Assembly (NCBI GenBank): GCA_021796135.1
Contig: JAJYOQ010000249.1
Location: 1 to 6,251 of the forward strand
Reading direction: 5' to 3'
Length of the DNA: 6,251 nucleotides
Origin: Bacteroidota bacterium
GTDB lineage: Bacteria > Bacteroidota > Ignavibacteria > Ignavibacteriales > Ignavibacteriaceae
Part shown: in pieces, positions 1-6,172 of the stretch
Layout of the letters: the number at the start of each line of letters is the position of its first letter
Position numbering within the stretch: position 1 is the first letter of the stretch
Notes under the pieces: generated by a model
What the model saw: only the letters and a program-made list of their open reading frames with translations
The model's database searches: none
What the model was told of the DNA's origin: nothing
Translations under genes and position numbers: made by a program

Positions 1-1
1 T

Positions 2-130
2 TCTTTGAAGAATTGTGGAAAAGTATATTTTAATTGCGCAAAACCCGAAGTTTCGCAAATTATAAATATTAAAAGAGATAAAAATAATTTGTTTCGCATA
101 GTATTACCTTTTAAGATGGAAATAAAATAG
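2..130 (+). CDS. 3' end of a probable STAS-domain (anti-sigma factor antagonist-like) protein, truncated by the window edge
   Basis: Frame 2 is open from the left edge to a TAG at 128-130 and gives 42 residues. They begin SLKNCGKVYFNCAKPEVSQI and end FKMEIK. The pattern (SLK, a Gly-x-hydrophobic strand, then a Pro-x-Val-x-x-Ile helix and a Leu-Phe-x-Ile end) resembles the last strand and helix of STAS domains. Those domains act as anti-anti-sigma factors or in related partner-switching modules in the cytosol. The composition is protein-like. It is the only plus-strand reading in the window that looks like a real gene end and is not the shadow of another gene. The start and most of the domain lie outside the window, so the STAS call is tentative; another small alpha/beta protein is possible. 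It converges on the DUF3943 gene, with only 7 bases between the two stop codons. Confidence 0.5.
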   Translation, partial: SLKNCGKVYFNCAKPEVSQIINIKRDKNNLFRIVLPFKMEIK

Positions 131-143
131 AGCACTTTTATTT
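120..143. terminator. Possible bidirectional A/T hairpin between convergent genes
   Basis: Bases 120-127 (AAATAAAA) and 136-143 (TTTTATTT) are perfect reverse complements, 8 bp, with an 8-base loop at 128-135. The loop contains the stop codon of the plus-strand gene, and the right arm overlaps the stop codon of the minus-strand gene at 138-140. Each strand has a T-rich 3' arm. The stem has no G-C pairs, so it is weak, but it is the only hairpin placed between the two convergent stops. Confidence 0.35.
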
Positions 144-1706
144 TATGAACTTGAAATCTTCTATATAAAGTTGTACAAATAATTTCTGTTCAGTCCTTAC
201 CACATGATCGCTGGGATAGTACTTAGAATATCTATCTGAATAATATGCCACTTGCTGAATTCCCACGCTTAAATTTTTATAAAGCTGTACTGAAATACTC
301 GGATTAAATAAAGCGATATAATTATTTCCCGGTGTTCCGGAATACGTATGAAACCAATAATAATAAGCTGTGATTGAAAAATTTATCCATCCCCCTAAAT
401 TAATTGTAGACTCAATCATTGTATGAGCTCCTCCGCCGAATTCATAATCCCTAAACTGGGATGTGTCCGGTCCGCCTACCCTGCTGTTTCCGCCGAATGG
501 ATCAAAAACAAGATGTATATTAGTGTAAAGGTTATCACTTTCGTTTAGTTTTAATTTAGTAATTAACCCGCCTCCGACCCCAAATGTGCCTAATTCAAAT
601 GCTCTATTATCCATATAATCCCAATACTGATATATACCTTCAAGGATTTCTAAATTACCGTATTGCAGATTTTTGCCGGTTAAAATTCCGAACCCGTCAA
701 CTGCATCGACCACTTTCCTTCCTACGCCAAAATTCAAATCACCTCTAACCTTGAAATAATCATATGGCTTACGTGAAATTTTTTCAAATGGATTCCCATA
801 ATCAAAATTAATGTTGAATAATTCAGTCAATCCGCCCGTCCCGAAGCTTGACCCTTCATTTATCCAATGCGCTCCTGCAGCCATTGTTATGTTAAGAGGT
901 TCTTTCTGATTTTCTTCTTGATCGGTAACGTGTAAAAGTTTCCCTTGTAGGAGTCTTGCAGTAAACCTGACTGGATCGATAAGTCCTCCTGCAATTTCAC
1001 GGAATATTCTTTCTGATCCGGTCGCCTGATCATCCAAAACGTTTGAACTTAATCTGTATAATATTTCCCCGACGAATATGCCTCCAAAAGAAGTGGCTAT
1101 CAAAGAATTTCGCTCCGGTGTTCCGGTTTCTCCGAATATCTTCCACATATATGCACCTAAAAAAGTCATTGGCGCTGATTCCCAAAAATTATATCCATTA
1201 GCACGCGCGGAATTAAAAAATTCAGCCCCGCCGTAAGGATGCAGCAGCATATTTACTCCGAATCTGTCCGGAGCCCATATCCAGCTCTGCCCCCAGGGAA
1301 AACCTGCTTTTAAATTTCGCCCCCAGGATACAAAACCAACGTGTGCCCAATCAAAATTTAATATATAAATATCAAGCATGCTTGTTACAAGATTGGAAGC
1401 AATTACACCCACTATAGGTCTCCATAATGGCTGCATCGGATTGTATGCGGGGTTGTCATTTAGCAAATCACCGTACATGTTGTACTTCATGGTGTCTGTC
1501 AATGCAGTATTGATTGTGTCCAATAAAGTAGCCCGGCTTGGGTTAGGAGTTAAATCGGAATATCGGTTAATTTCATTGTTTGATAACTGCCTGCTTAACC
1601 GGATATTTTTATATGAAAGAGAATTATTTCCGGATTCAAAATTATTTTGTGCTGAAATAGACGCTGAAACTAAAATCAAATAAAATATTAGGTATAATAT
1701 TTTCAT
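138..1706 (-). CDS. DUF3943 domain-containing outer-membrane protein
   Basis: The protein has 522 residues. Residues 1-19 form a Sec signal peptide (MKILYLIFYLILVSASISA, then QNN), so it is exported. Residues of about 85-215 match the DUF3943 pattern seen in Bacteroidota proteins: NPAYNPMQPLWRP near 85-97, a Trp/Gly/Pro-rich stretch (FDWAHVGFVSWGRN, FPWGQSWIWAPD) at 118-147, HPYGG at 156-160, and ESAPMTFLGAYMWK at 176-189. The remainder has alternating hydrophobic/aromatic strands separated by polar Gly/Asn turns, as in an outer-membrane beta-barrel. It ends FKFIK and lacks a clean terminal aromatic. Function is unknown. The start is supported by a Shine-Dalgarno-like AAGGA 6-7 bases upstream of the ATG. 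It lies 137 bp downstream of the AsmA-like gene and has its own promoter candidate, which it appears to share in type with the small lipoprotein gene at 5949-6071. The family call is from memory of the motif pattern. Confidence 0.85.
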   Translation of the reverse strand: MKILYLIFYLILVSASISAQNNFESGNNSLSYKNIRLSRQLSNNEINRYSDLTPNPSRATLLDTINTALTDTMKYNMYGDLLNDNPAYNPMQPLWRPIVGVIASNLVTSMLDIYILNFDWAHVGFVSWGRNLKAGFPWGQSWIWAPDRFGVNMLLHPYGGAEFFNSARANGYNFWESAPMTFLGAYMWKIFGETGTPERNSLIATSFGGIFVGEILYRLSSNVLDDQATGSERIFREIAGGLIDPVRFTARLLQGKLLHVTDQEENQKEPLNITMAAGAHWINEGSSFGTGGLTELFNINFDYGNPFEKISRKPYDYFKVRGDLNFGVGRKVVDAVDGFGILTGKNLQYGNLEILEGIYQYWDYMDNRAFELGTFGVGGGLITKLKLNESDNLYTNIHLVFDPFGGNSRVGGPDTSQFRDYEFGGGAHTMIESTINLGGWINFSITAYYYWFHTYSGTPGNNYIALFNPSISVQLYKNLSVGIQQVAYYSDRYSKYYPSDHVVRTEQKLFVQLYIEDFKFIK

Positions 1707-1725
1707 TTTCTTTCCTTAATATGTG

Positions 1726-1740
1726 TAATTAATGCTTGCA
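1726..1740 (-). repeat. Shared 15-bp leader motif, copy 1
   Basis: Read on the minus strand this is TGCAAGCATTAATTA, which matches 6116-6130 (TGCAAGCATAAATTA) at 14 of 15 positions. It lies about 20 bases upstream of the DUF3943 start, so it is probably in the 5' UTR. Its distance from the promoter candidate differs between the two copies by about 17 bases, unlike the rigid spacing of the upstream block. It may be an independent site or the downstream end of a homologous promoter region with an indel. Confidence 0.4.
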
Positions 1741-1760
1741 TATAGTTCATTATTCTGAAT

Positions 1761-1792
1761 AAAATATAAGTAGAAGCACCTGGCGCTGCAAT
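1761..1792 (-). promoter_or_regulatory. Candidate Bacteroidota-type promoter for the DUF3943 gene
   Basis: Read on the minus strand, ATTG (1789-1792) is followed after 20 bases by TATATTTT (1761-1768). This is one mismatch from the Bacteroidota -7 consensus TAnnTTTG, and the spacing suits a -33 TTG element. Transcription would start near 1755 and leave a 5' UTR of about 50 bases before the ATG at 1706. The same element pair with the same spacing is found upstream of the lipoprotein gene, which strengthens the call. Confidence 0.45.
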
Positions 1793-1799
1793 CAGTCTT

Positions 1800-1828
1800 A
1801 GGGATGAAAAAGGGACTACATCTTTTGG
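1800..1828 (-). repeat. Conserved 29-bp upstream block, copy 1 (candidate operator)
   Basis: These 29 bases match 6173-6201 at 26 positions on the same strand, with no gaps. The block contains a GATG/CATC dyad with a 12-base spacer (1803-1806 and 1819-1822). It sits 7 bases upstream of the -33-like ATTG of the DUF3943 promoter candidate; copy 2 has the identical offset. It lies between the stop of the AsmA-like gene (1844) and the DUF3943 start. The fixed geometry relative to the promoter favours a regulator-binding site over random repetition. A short REP-like repeat or a 3' structure for the upstream gene remains possible. Confidence 0.55.
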
Positions 1829-1843
1829 ATTATATTATAGCTT

Positions 1844-3232
1844 TCAAAAACCTACAACATTGCCTACACCGCTTCTCAGCGCAAACCAGACAAATTGAAT
1901 AAATGGTTCATCGGATAATCGCGTAAATTTTACAACTCCTATTTTCATTGAGCCGGATTTATCCGGTATATTGTTTCCCCTAATTATGAATGTCTTAGCA
2001 ATGAAAGAAGATATTTCATTTAAAATCCCGTTTCCCCTGCCGGTTTTTTTATCAAGTATGCCGACTGATAAGTTTGTATATTCTGCTCGTACATAACCGG
2101 ATGCATGACCCGAATTTACATGAATATCGTATGCTGCAGAACGAAGTATTCCCGATTCTATCCGATGATGTTCGGCTATTACAAGAAATTTATTTAGATC
2201 GGTTACGTCCATTTGATTAAGTGATCCGCTGTAGCTGAATGAAAATTCTGGCGATCCGAGCGGAATTAACATTCGCATCTTCATTGCGCTCGTATTCATA
2301 AAATTTCCTTCCGCATGAATAACAATTGTGTCACGTCTGCCGGTATGATTAACAATCCCTTCTGCAAGAAGATGCATTTTATCAAATGTTATCAGTGCAG
2401 CTTTGGCGCCTACCGCATACCTCTCCTGATAATGTAACCGGCTATTTATCAATTGTAAGCTGTCTATGCTTAGAGTATCCTTTAATGAAGCTAATGCGTT
2501 ATTCGGCATCAAAGGGCTTGGGGAATTTTTATCGAAAGATTTGTCCATGTTTACCAGTACATCTATAAAGGCATCGCTGATCGCTATAGATCGGGTACGA
2601 TATCCATTCCCGTCCAGCAGTCCGGAGTATTCTAAACCTTTTATTCTAATTTTTGGAAATTCTAAAATATATCTTGCACTTCTGTATTTGCTTTCGGCAA
2701 AAAATTGTTCGTCGGTTATTGTGGGCTTAATTTTCACAGAGTCAACTGCAATTTCTGAATCCGGCACCGATAAATGTAAACGACTACAGCTGATTTGATT
2801 TTGCGCTTGTCTAAGATTCAGTACAATTCCTTCTGCATCCAAAGAAGCTTTAGTCAGACTATTGATAGTAAAATTTTTATCGCGGAGTAGTTTAATCCAG
2901 CCTATTCCGTCTAAAGAGAACTTATTAATACTGAATGTAAATGCTGAAACCGTGCTTGTAATAAAAATTGTATCGCATTCAATTCGATTTTTTAAAACAT
3001 TGAAATTTACACCTTCAATCTTTAATGAATACTCCGGATATGATTTTGTGAATGCATCTATGATTCTGTCTTTTAAAAACCCGTTTAAGTAAGTTTGCGG
3101 GAAAAATAGAAATATTAATACTGATAAGAATAAAAGAATGCCGACAGCTAAACTTGTGAATATAGCAATTTGTCTGCGTGATAGCTTTTTTCGATCAATT
3201 GTATGTAAATATTTATTTCTCAGTATTTTCAT
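1844..3232 (-). CDS. AsmA/DUF748-like membrane-anchored envelope protein
   Basis: The protein has 462 residues. Basic residues 15-20 (KKLSRR) precede one membrane segment at about 22-44 (IAIFTSLAVGILLFLSVLIF). A large, mostly beta, presumably periplasmic domain follows. Just after the membrane segment, LKDRIIDAFTKSYPEYSLKI and then NVLKNRIECDTIFI match the start of AsmA/DUF748-type proteins, where a helix leads into the first strands. Residues 335-462 resemble the C-terminal part of that group: DVTDLNKFLVIAEHHRIESG, ASGYVRAEYTNLSVGILDKK, and an end of FIQFVWFALRSGVGNVVGF. The group is linked to lipid transport or outer-membrane homeostasis in other bacteria; here that is inference. The start codon lies inside the end of the permease gene (20-bp overlap), which implies translational coupling. 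At 462 residues it is shorter than the very large AsmA members. A generic hypothetical membrane protein is the alternative annotation. Confidence 0.7.
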   Translation of the reverse strand: MKILRNKYLHTIDRKKLSRRQIAIFTSLAVGILLFLSVLIFLFFPQTYLNGFLKDRIIDAFTKSYPEYSLKIEGVNFNVLKNRIECDTIFITSTVSAFTFSINKFSLDGIGWIKLLRDKNFTINSLTKASLDAEGIVLNLRQAQNQISCSRLHLSVPDSEIAVDSVKIKPTITDEQFFAESKYRSARYILEFPKIRIKGLEYSGLLDGNGYRTRSIAISDAFIDVLVNMDKSFDKNSPSPLMPNNALASLKDTLSIDSLQLINSRLHYQERYAVGAKAALITFDKMHLLAEGIVNHTGRRDTIVIHAEGNFMNTSAMKMRMLIPLGSPEFSFSYSGSLNQMDVTDLNKFLVIAEHHRIESGILRSAAYDIHVNSGHASGYVRAEYTNLSVGILDKKTGRGNGILNEISSFIAKTFIIRGNNIPDKSGSMKIGVVKFTRLSDEPFIQFVWFALRSGVGNVVGF

Positions 3233-4259
3233 AATTTTCCGGACCTAGTAAAATTGCAATCCAGTTCGTCGATTCATTGCTCTCAAATGCAAATTTTAAT
3301 GTCATTGTTAATGGGATACAAAGTATAGCGCCGGTTAGACCAAGAAGACTTCCCCAAAATATCATTGAAATGAATACGACTAATGTGGATAGCCCCATCC
3401 GTGATCCCATAATTTTTGGTTGTATAATATTACCGATAACGAAACCGACAACCAGATATCCGGCAGCCACTAATATGGCGCTGCCCACTCCAAGTTGAAT
3501 AAGAGCCATTAATACCCCTGGAATAGCTGCTATTACTGAACCTATGTTAGGAATATAATGTAAAAGAAAAACCAGGAAAGCCCAAAGTACCGCATACTGA
3601 ACTCCGATTATAGATAACCAAACTCCTATTATTATTGCTGCAGCAAGATTGATTAATGTCGTAATTACAAGGTAATGCCTGATATCGATAACGAACTTAG
3701 AGAATTTTGGAAATACTGCTTTGGGATTTCCGAGTACTGTACGAAGTTTAATTGGGAAACTTGAGACTTCTAGCAGAATGAATGTTACTGTGAGTAATAT
3801 AAGAATAATGTTGGAAAGCGCTGAACTCAATCCGGAAAGTAAGCTCGCTGTAAAGTTCATTATCGTTTCAGGATTAATATAATTCAGTAGAGCTTTATCT
3901 GAACCGGTAATTCCCTTGCTTATTAGCAGATTTTCAAATGACGAAATTTGTTCTTGTATGCGCATTTGATAAAACGGAAGGGCTCCGGAAAAACTCTTTA
4001 TCGATGTTCCAACTAAAACTCCAATCAAAAGTAAAATAATGATCATTACAGAAACGACGAACGCTACTGCAGCTATTGAAGGAATACGCTTTTTTTCCAG
4101 CCAAAGAACGGGCGGTGTGCCTATCAAAGCAAGAAATACCGATAGCAGCCCTAATACAATTACTGACTGCGCAAGGCTAATGCCAGCCATAATAATTACC
4201 AAAGCAGCTGCTATTATTAGAAAGCGTGTGCCTTGAGGGAAATCATTTGTTTTATTCAT
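3213..4259 (-). CDS. AI-2E family transporter (PerM/TqsA/YdiK-type permease, PF01594)
   Basis: From the ATG at 4259 the protein has 348 residues, a usual family length. It has the family layout: N-terminal membrane segments at about 12-47 and 61-85, a long amphipathic region at about 86-148 (KSFSGALPFYQMRIQEQISS), then membrane segments to about residue 325. Diagnostic motifs are FLLHYIPNIGSVIAAIPGVL at 231-250 and NIIQPKIMGSRMGLSTLVVF at 277-296, followed by FWGSLLGLTGAILCIPLTMTLK at 301-322. Members include TqsA (AI-2 export), PerM and sodium/proton antiporters, so the substrate cannot be read from sequence. An in-frame TTG at 4271 would add four residues; the ATG is preferred because MNKTN is a normal start and neither position has a clear ribosome binding site. 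The gene follows the small membrane peptide by 20 bp and overlaps the AsmA-like gene by 20 bp, so the three are probably cotranscribed. Confidence 0.93.
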   Translation of the reverse strand: MNKTNDFPQGTRFLIIAAALVIIMAGISLAQSVIVLGLLSVFLALIGTPPVLWLEKKRIPSIAAVAFVVSVMIIILLLIGVLVGTSIKSFSGALPFYQMRIQEQISSFENLLISKGITGSDKALLNYINPETIMNFTASLLSGLSSALSNIILILLTVTFILLEVSSFPIKLRTVLGNPKAVFPKFSKFVIDIRHYLVITTLINLAAAIIIGVWLSIIGVQYAVLWAFLVFLLHYIPNIGSVIAAIPGVLMALIQLGVGSAILVAAGYLVVGFVIGNIIQPKIMGSRMGLSTLVVFISMIFWGSLLGLTGAILCIPLTMTLKFAFESNESTNWIAILLGPENYENTEK

Positions 4260-4279
4260 TTGTAGTCCCAAATGTCAAA

Positions 4280-4429
4280 TTAAAGTACCCGGCGCCCGCT
4301 AATGACTCTTACTAAAATCATAATAATTGCTACTACAAGAAGAACATGAATAATTCCTCCCATAGTGTATGAAGTAATCATTCCAAGAAGCCACAAAACA
4401 ATTAAAACAACTGCGATTGTGTAAAGCAT
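4280..4429 (-). CDS. Small lmo0937/DUF5670-type membrane peptide, 49 residues
   Basis: A minus-strand ORF too short for many gene callers begins with ATG at 4429 and ends with TAA at 4280. The product begins MLYTIAVVLIVLWLLGMITS, continues with YTMGGIIHVLLVVAIIMILV and ends RVISGRRVL. It therefore has two hydrophobic helices (about 3-19 and 26-42), a central YTMGGIIH turn and a short basic tail. This is the layout of the lmo0937 family of small membrane proteins, whose pattern (LWLLG, then GGxIHxLLVxAxIxxLxR) it follows closely. A good ribosome binding site, GAAAGGA (4438-4444), sits 8 bases upstream. The function of the family is unknown; it is often seen near stress-type genes. It is the first gene of the unit that continues into the AI-2E permease. 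Confidence 0.9.
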   Translation of the reverse strand: MLYTIAVVLIVLWLLGMITSYTMGGIIHVLLVVAIIMILVRVISGRRVL

Positions 4430-4472
4430 GTTATATATCCTTTCAATTTAATTTCAAATATTACATTCTAAT

Positions 4473-4504
4473 TTTAGCTATCCCGTGCATTAAAAATTTG
4501 CAAT
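4473..4504 (-). promoter_or_regulatory. Weak candidate promoter for the DUF5670 / AI-2E / AsmA-like unit
   Basis: Read on the minus strand, ATTG (4501-4504) is followed after exactly 20 bases by TAGCTAAA (4473-4480). The spacing, and the preceding bases GCTGATTGCA, resemble the DUF3943 promoter candidate. The -7 element matches TAnnTTTG at only 5 of 8 positions if the two free positions are counted. It lies about 45-75 bases upstream of the small gene's ATG, with the gene's ribosome binding site in between. Confidence 0.25.
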
Positions 4505-4545
4505 CAGCTTTTCCAGCCGTAATCAATATCAGAACCAAGCAGTTA

Positions 4546-5856
4546 CTAAGGGTTTTTAATTACATTTTTATCGCTTTTAGGATCGGGTTTTGCCGGACGA
4601 TTAACATTATTCTTTTGAGGAGCTTTTGATGGTCTAGCTTTTGGTGAAATATTTTTAACCTGTTGATGCGATGGTGGATTGCTTGGTCTTACTTGTCTTT
4701 GAGGATCTAAAACCCGGTTTTTATTTGGAATATTATTTCTATTATTGCTAATCGGCTGATTTGTACGGTTCAGTTTTGCCGGTTGAACTGCCTTATTTAT
4801 CTTTTTTGCCGGGTCTAACCTATGAGGTTGAATTGTTTGATTTCTTGAGTTTACTTTATTTACTTGATTAGCAGATTGCTGTCGCTCTTTATTTATATTA
4901 TTATCCGGTGCTGCATTTTTCTGCTGCGTATTATTGTTAACCCTATTATTAATTTTATTCGGCTGATTAACCGCAGGCTGACGTTGACCATTATTAAATT
5001 TGCCGTCAAGTACTTGATTTTTTAGCGGTTGTTTTCCGGCTTCTCTTACAGTTATTCTTTTCACGTCTTTTACATTTGAAATTCTTGCCGGCGCTAGTTT
5101 ATGTCCGGTGTTATTCTTCTGTACACGGGGCATATATATCTGTAATTGATTATTCCTTAAAGTTTGCCCCGGTTTATTATTCTCTCTGATTATTACCGGT
5201 CTAATTGTTCTGCCGGTAACTTTTTGAACATCTCCTCTGCTGGGTCCGGTGACAAATGTTGTATTCCTTTTATTATCAAAATAAGTTTTATTAATTACGG
5301 TTGAATTATTAATAATCGTTAAATTATTTTTGCGGTCTACTTGATACCTTCCAATGTCATGTCTTTCAAAATCTCTATCTCTTACAAATATCCAATGATC
5401 GTCAGATGCATTATTATAACTGCCGAATGAAACATTGACCGAAATTCCCGGTCTCATAGGCGCCCAGCCATAATAACCTTCGGAACTTCTCCACGTAACC
5501 CAGGAAGGACCCCATTCATTATCCGGAACCCAATACCATCCGTAATAGTTATTGAAATCCCAGCGTCCATAATGAAACGTTATCCATCCCCAATTATAGT
5601 CTGATACCCATGTCCAGCCATAATCTGTCAATACCCAATACCCGTTAGTTGAGTATGGAGAAAAATCCGAACTAACATCCGGAATCCATACATATCCGTA
5701 ATCGGGGTTATCAACCCACTGACCATATGGGCTTAGCTGATTGTAAAACTCCTGGTAATTAATATCATTTTGCTGGGCAAATGTTTGTCCCGAATATATT
5801 ACATTAACTATCATCAACGTAATTACAAAAGCAAGAAATCTAATTATCTTTTTCAT
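4546..5856 (-). CDS. Secreted DUF6600 domain protein with an Asn/Gln/Lys/Pro-rich tail
   Basis: The protein has 436 residues. Residues 1-27 are a signal peptide (KK near the start, hydrophobic core 6-24, TFA before QQND). Residues of about 33-135 carry the aromatic repeats of DUF6600: YQEFYNQLSPYGQW (34-47), YGYVWIPD (53-60), NGYWVLTDYGWTWVSDYNWG (71-90), ITFHYGRWDF (92-101), YYGWYWVPDNEWGPSWVTWR (104-123) and YYGWAPMRPG (128-137). From about residue 215 to the end the sequence is low-complexity, dominated by N, Q, K, R and P, with almost no acidic or aromatic residues. It contains imperfect repeats such as QPNKINNR (298-305) and NQVNKVNSR (330-338). It is probably periplasmic or surface-attached; the basic tail could bind polyanions or peptidoglycan, which is inference. 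Function is unknown. It has a good promoter candidate of its own and ends 116 bp before the small membrane peptide gene. Confidence 0.85.
   Translation of the reverse strand: MKKIIRFLAFVITLMIVNVIYSGQTFAQQNDINYQEFYNQLSPYGQWVDNPDYGYVWIPDVSSDFSPYSTNGYWVLTDYGWTWVSDYNWGWITFHYGRWDFNNYYGWYWVPDNEWGPSWVTWRSSEGYYGWAPMRPGISVNVSFGSYNNASDDHWIFVRDRDFERHDIGRYQVDRKNNLTIINNSTVINKTYFDNKRNTTFVTGPSRGDVQKVTGRTIRPVIIRENNKPGQTLRNNQLQIYMPRVQKNNTGHKLAPARISNVKDVKRITVREAGKQPLKNQVLDGKFNNGQRQPAVNQPNKINNRVNNNTQQKNAAPDNNINKERQQSANQVNKVNSRNQTIQPHRLDPAKKINKAVQPAKLNRTNQPISNNRNNIPNKNRVLDPQRQVRPSNPPSHQQVKNISPKARPSKAPQKNNVNRPAKPDPKSDKNVIKNP
4909..4935 (+). repeat. 27-bp inverted match, internal copy
   Basis: These 27 bases are exactly the reverse complement of 6225-6251, the last bases of the window. 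Here they lie inside the DUF6600 gene and encode residues 308-316 (NNTQQKNAA) of its low-complexity tail. Identity stops after base 4935, where the two flanking sequences diverge. Confidence 0.85.
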
Positions 5857-5899
5857 GTGTTGTCTTCATTTATATTACTGTTTTCGATAAAATTATAAT

Positions 5900-5930
5900 C
5901 AAGTATAATTTCATCAGCGCTTCAAGCAAA
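5900..5930 (-). promoter_or_regulatory. Candidate Bacteroidota-type promoter for the DUF6600 gene
   Basis: Read on the minus strand, TTTG (5927-5930) is followed after 19 bases by TATACTTG (5900-5907), a 7-of-8 match to TAnnTTTG when the free positions are counted. Transcription would start near 5893, giving a short leader of about 37 bases to the ATG at 5856. An overlapping sigma-70-like reading, TTGCTT-16-TATACT, uses the same bases. It lies in the 92-bp gap after the lipoprotein gene, so the DUF6600 gene can be transcribed separately. Confidence 0.5.
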
Positions 5931-5948
5931 AGCAATTATCCTAAATAA

Positions 5949-6071
5949 TTATTTGGACACTTTTACACTTTGCACTTTGCTGATAGTTACCCCGCCGCTA
6001 GCTGTACAGCTATACGATATTAGGGACATTGCAAAAAGTAGGACTAATAAAATGATGTTTAATTTTTTCAT
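5949..6071 (-). CDS. Tiny putative lipoprotein, 40 residues
   Basis: A minus-strand ORF runs from ATG at 6071 to TAA at 5949. The product is MKKLNIILLVLLFAMSLISY followed by SCTASGGVTISKVQSVKVSK. It has a classic export signal: two lysines, a hydrophobic core at 5-19, and a single Cys at 22 preceded by SYS, which could be a relaxed lipobox. The mature part would be only 19 residues, small, polar and basic. No family is recognised. A weak AAGAG lies about 6 bases upstream of the ATG. Evidence that it is real includes the MKK-hydrophobic-Cys design and an upstream promoter region homologous to that of the DUF3943 gene. It precedes the DUF6600 gene by 92 bp. The overlapping plus-strand ORF at 5953-6135 looks like its shadow. 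It could instead be a decayed remnant of a longer lipoprotein gene. Confidence 0.6.
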   Translation of the reverse strand: MKKLNIILLVLLFAMSLISYSCTASGGVTISKVQSVKVSK

Positions 6072-6115
6072 AATGACTCTTTCGGTTAATGAAATTTACA
6101 AGACATATAAGTATT

Positions 6116-6130
6116 TAATTTATGCTTGCA
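6116..6130 (-). repeat. Shared 15-bp leader motif, copy 2
   Basis: Read on the minus strand this is TGCAAGCATAAATTA, one mismatch from 1726-1740. Here it falls only 3 bases downstream of the -7-like element, at or just after the expected transcription start, about 45 bases upstream of the lipoprotein ATG. Confidence 0.4.
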
Positions 6131-6133
6131 GAT

Positions 6134-6165
6134 AAAAGATATGTTGACAACCCTTGTAATTCAAT
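6134..6165 (-). promoter_or_regulatory. Candidate Bacteroidota-type promoter for the tiny lipoprotein gene
   Basis: Read on the minus strand, ATTG (6162-6165) is followed after 20 bases by TATCTTTT (6134-6141), one mismatch from TAnnTTTG. The pair has the same sequence type and the same spacing as the DUF3943 promoter candidate. Transcription would start near 6128, leaving a leader of about 55 bases. Confidence 0.45.
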
Positions 6166-6172
6166 CGCTCAA

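Noticed and set aside
34..58. Hairpin of 8 bp with one bulge (TTGCG / CGCAA plus AAA / TTT), considered as a terminator
   Set aside because: It lies inside the open plus-strand reading that runs to 130, has no T-tract after it, and is not between genes.
1378..1683. Plus-strand 101-codon ORF
   Set aside because: It lies fully inside and antisense to the DUF3943 gene, whose protein has clear family motifs; the shadow has no recognisable domain.
2466..2798. Plus-strand 110-codon ORF antisense to the AsmA-like gene
   Set aside because: It is wholly contained in a convincing gene on the other strand, and neither its sequence nor an upstream ribosome binding site supports it.
4257..4271. TTG at 4271 as the start of the AI-2E gene
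   Set aside because: It adds only four residues, has no better ribosome binding site, and the ATG at 4259 gives a normal start.
4417..4629. Plus-strand 70-codon ORF across the gap between the DUF5670 and DUF6600 genes
   Set aside because: It overlaps the ends of two better-supported minus-strand genes, and its product has no family-like pattern.
5953..6135. Plus-strand 60-codon ORF
   Set aside because: It is antisense to the 40-residue lipoprotein ORF, which has a proper signal sequence; the plus-strand product has no such feature.
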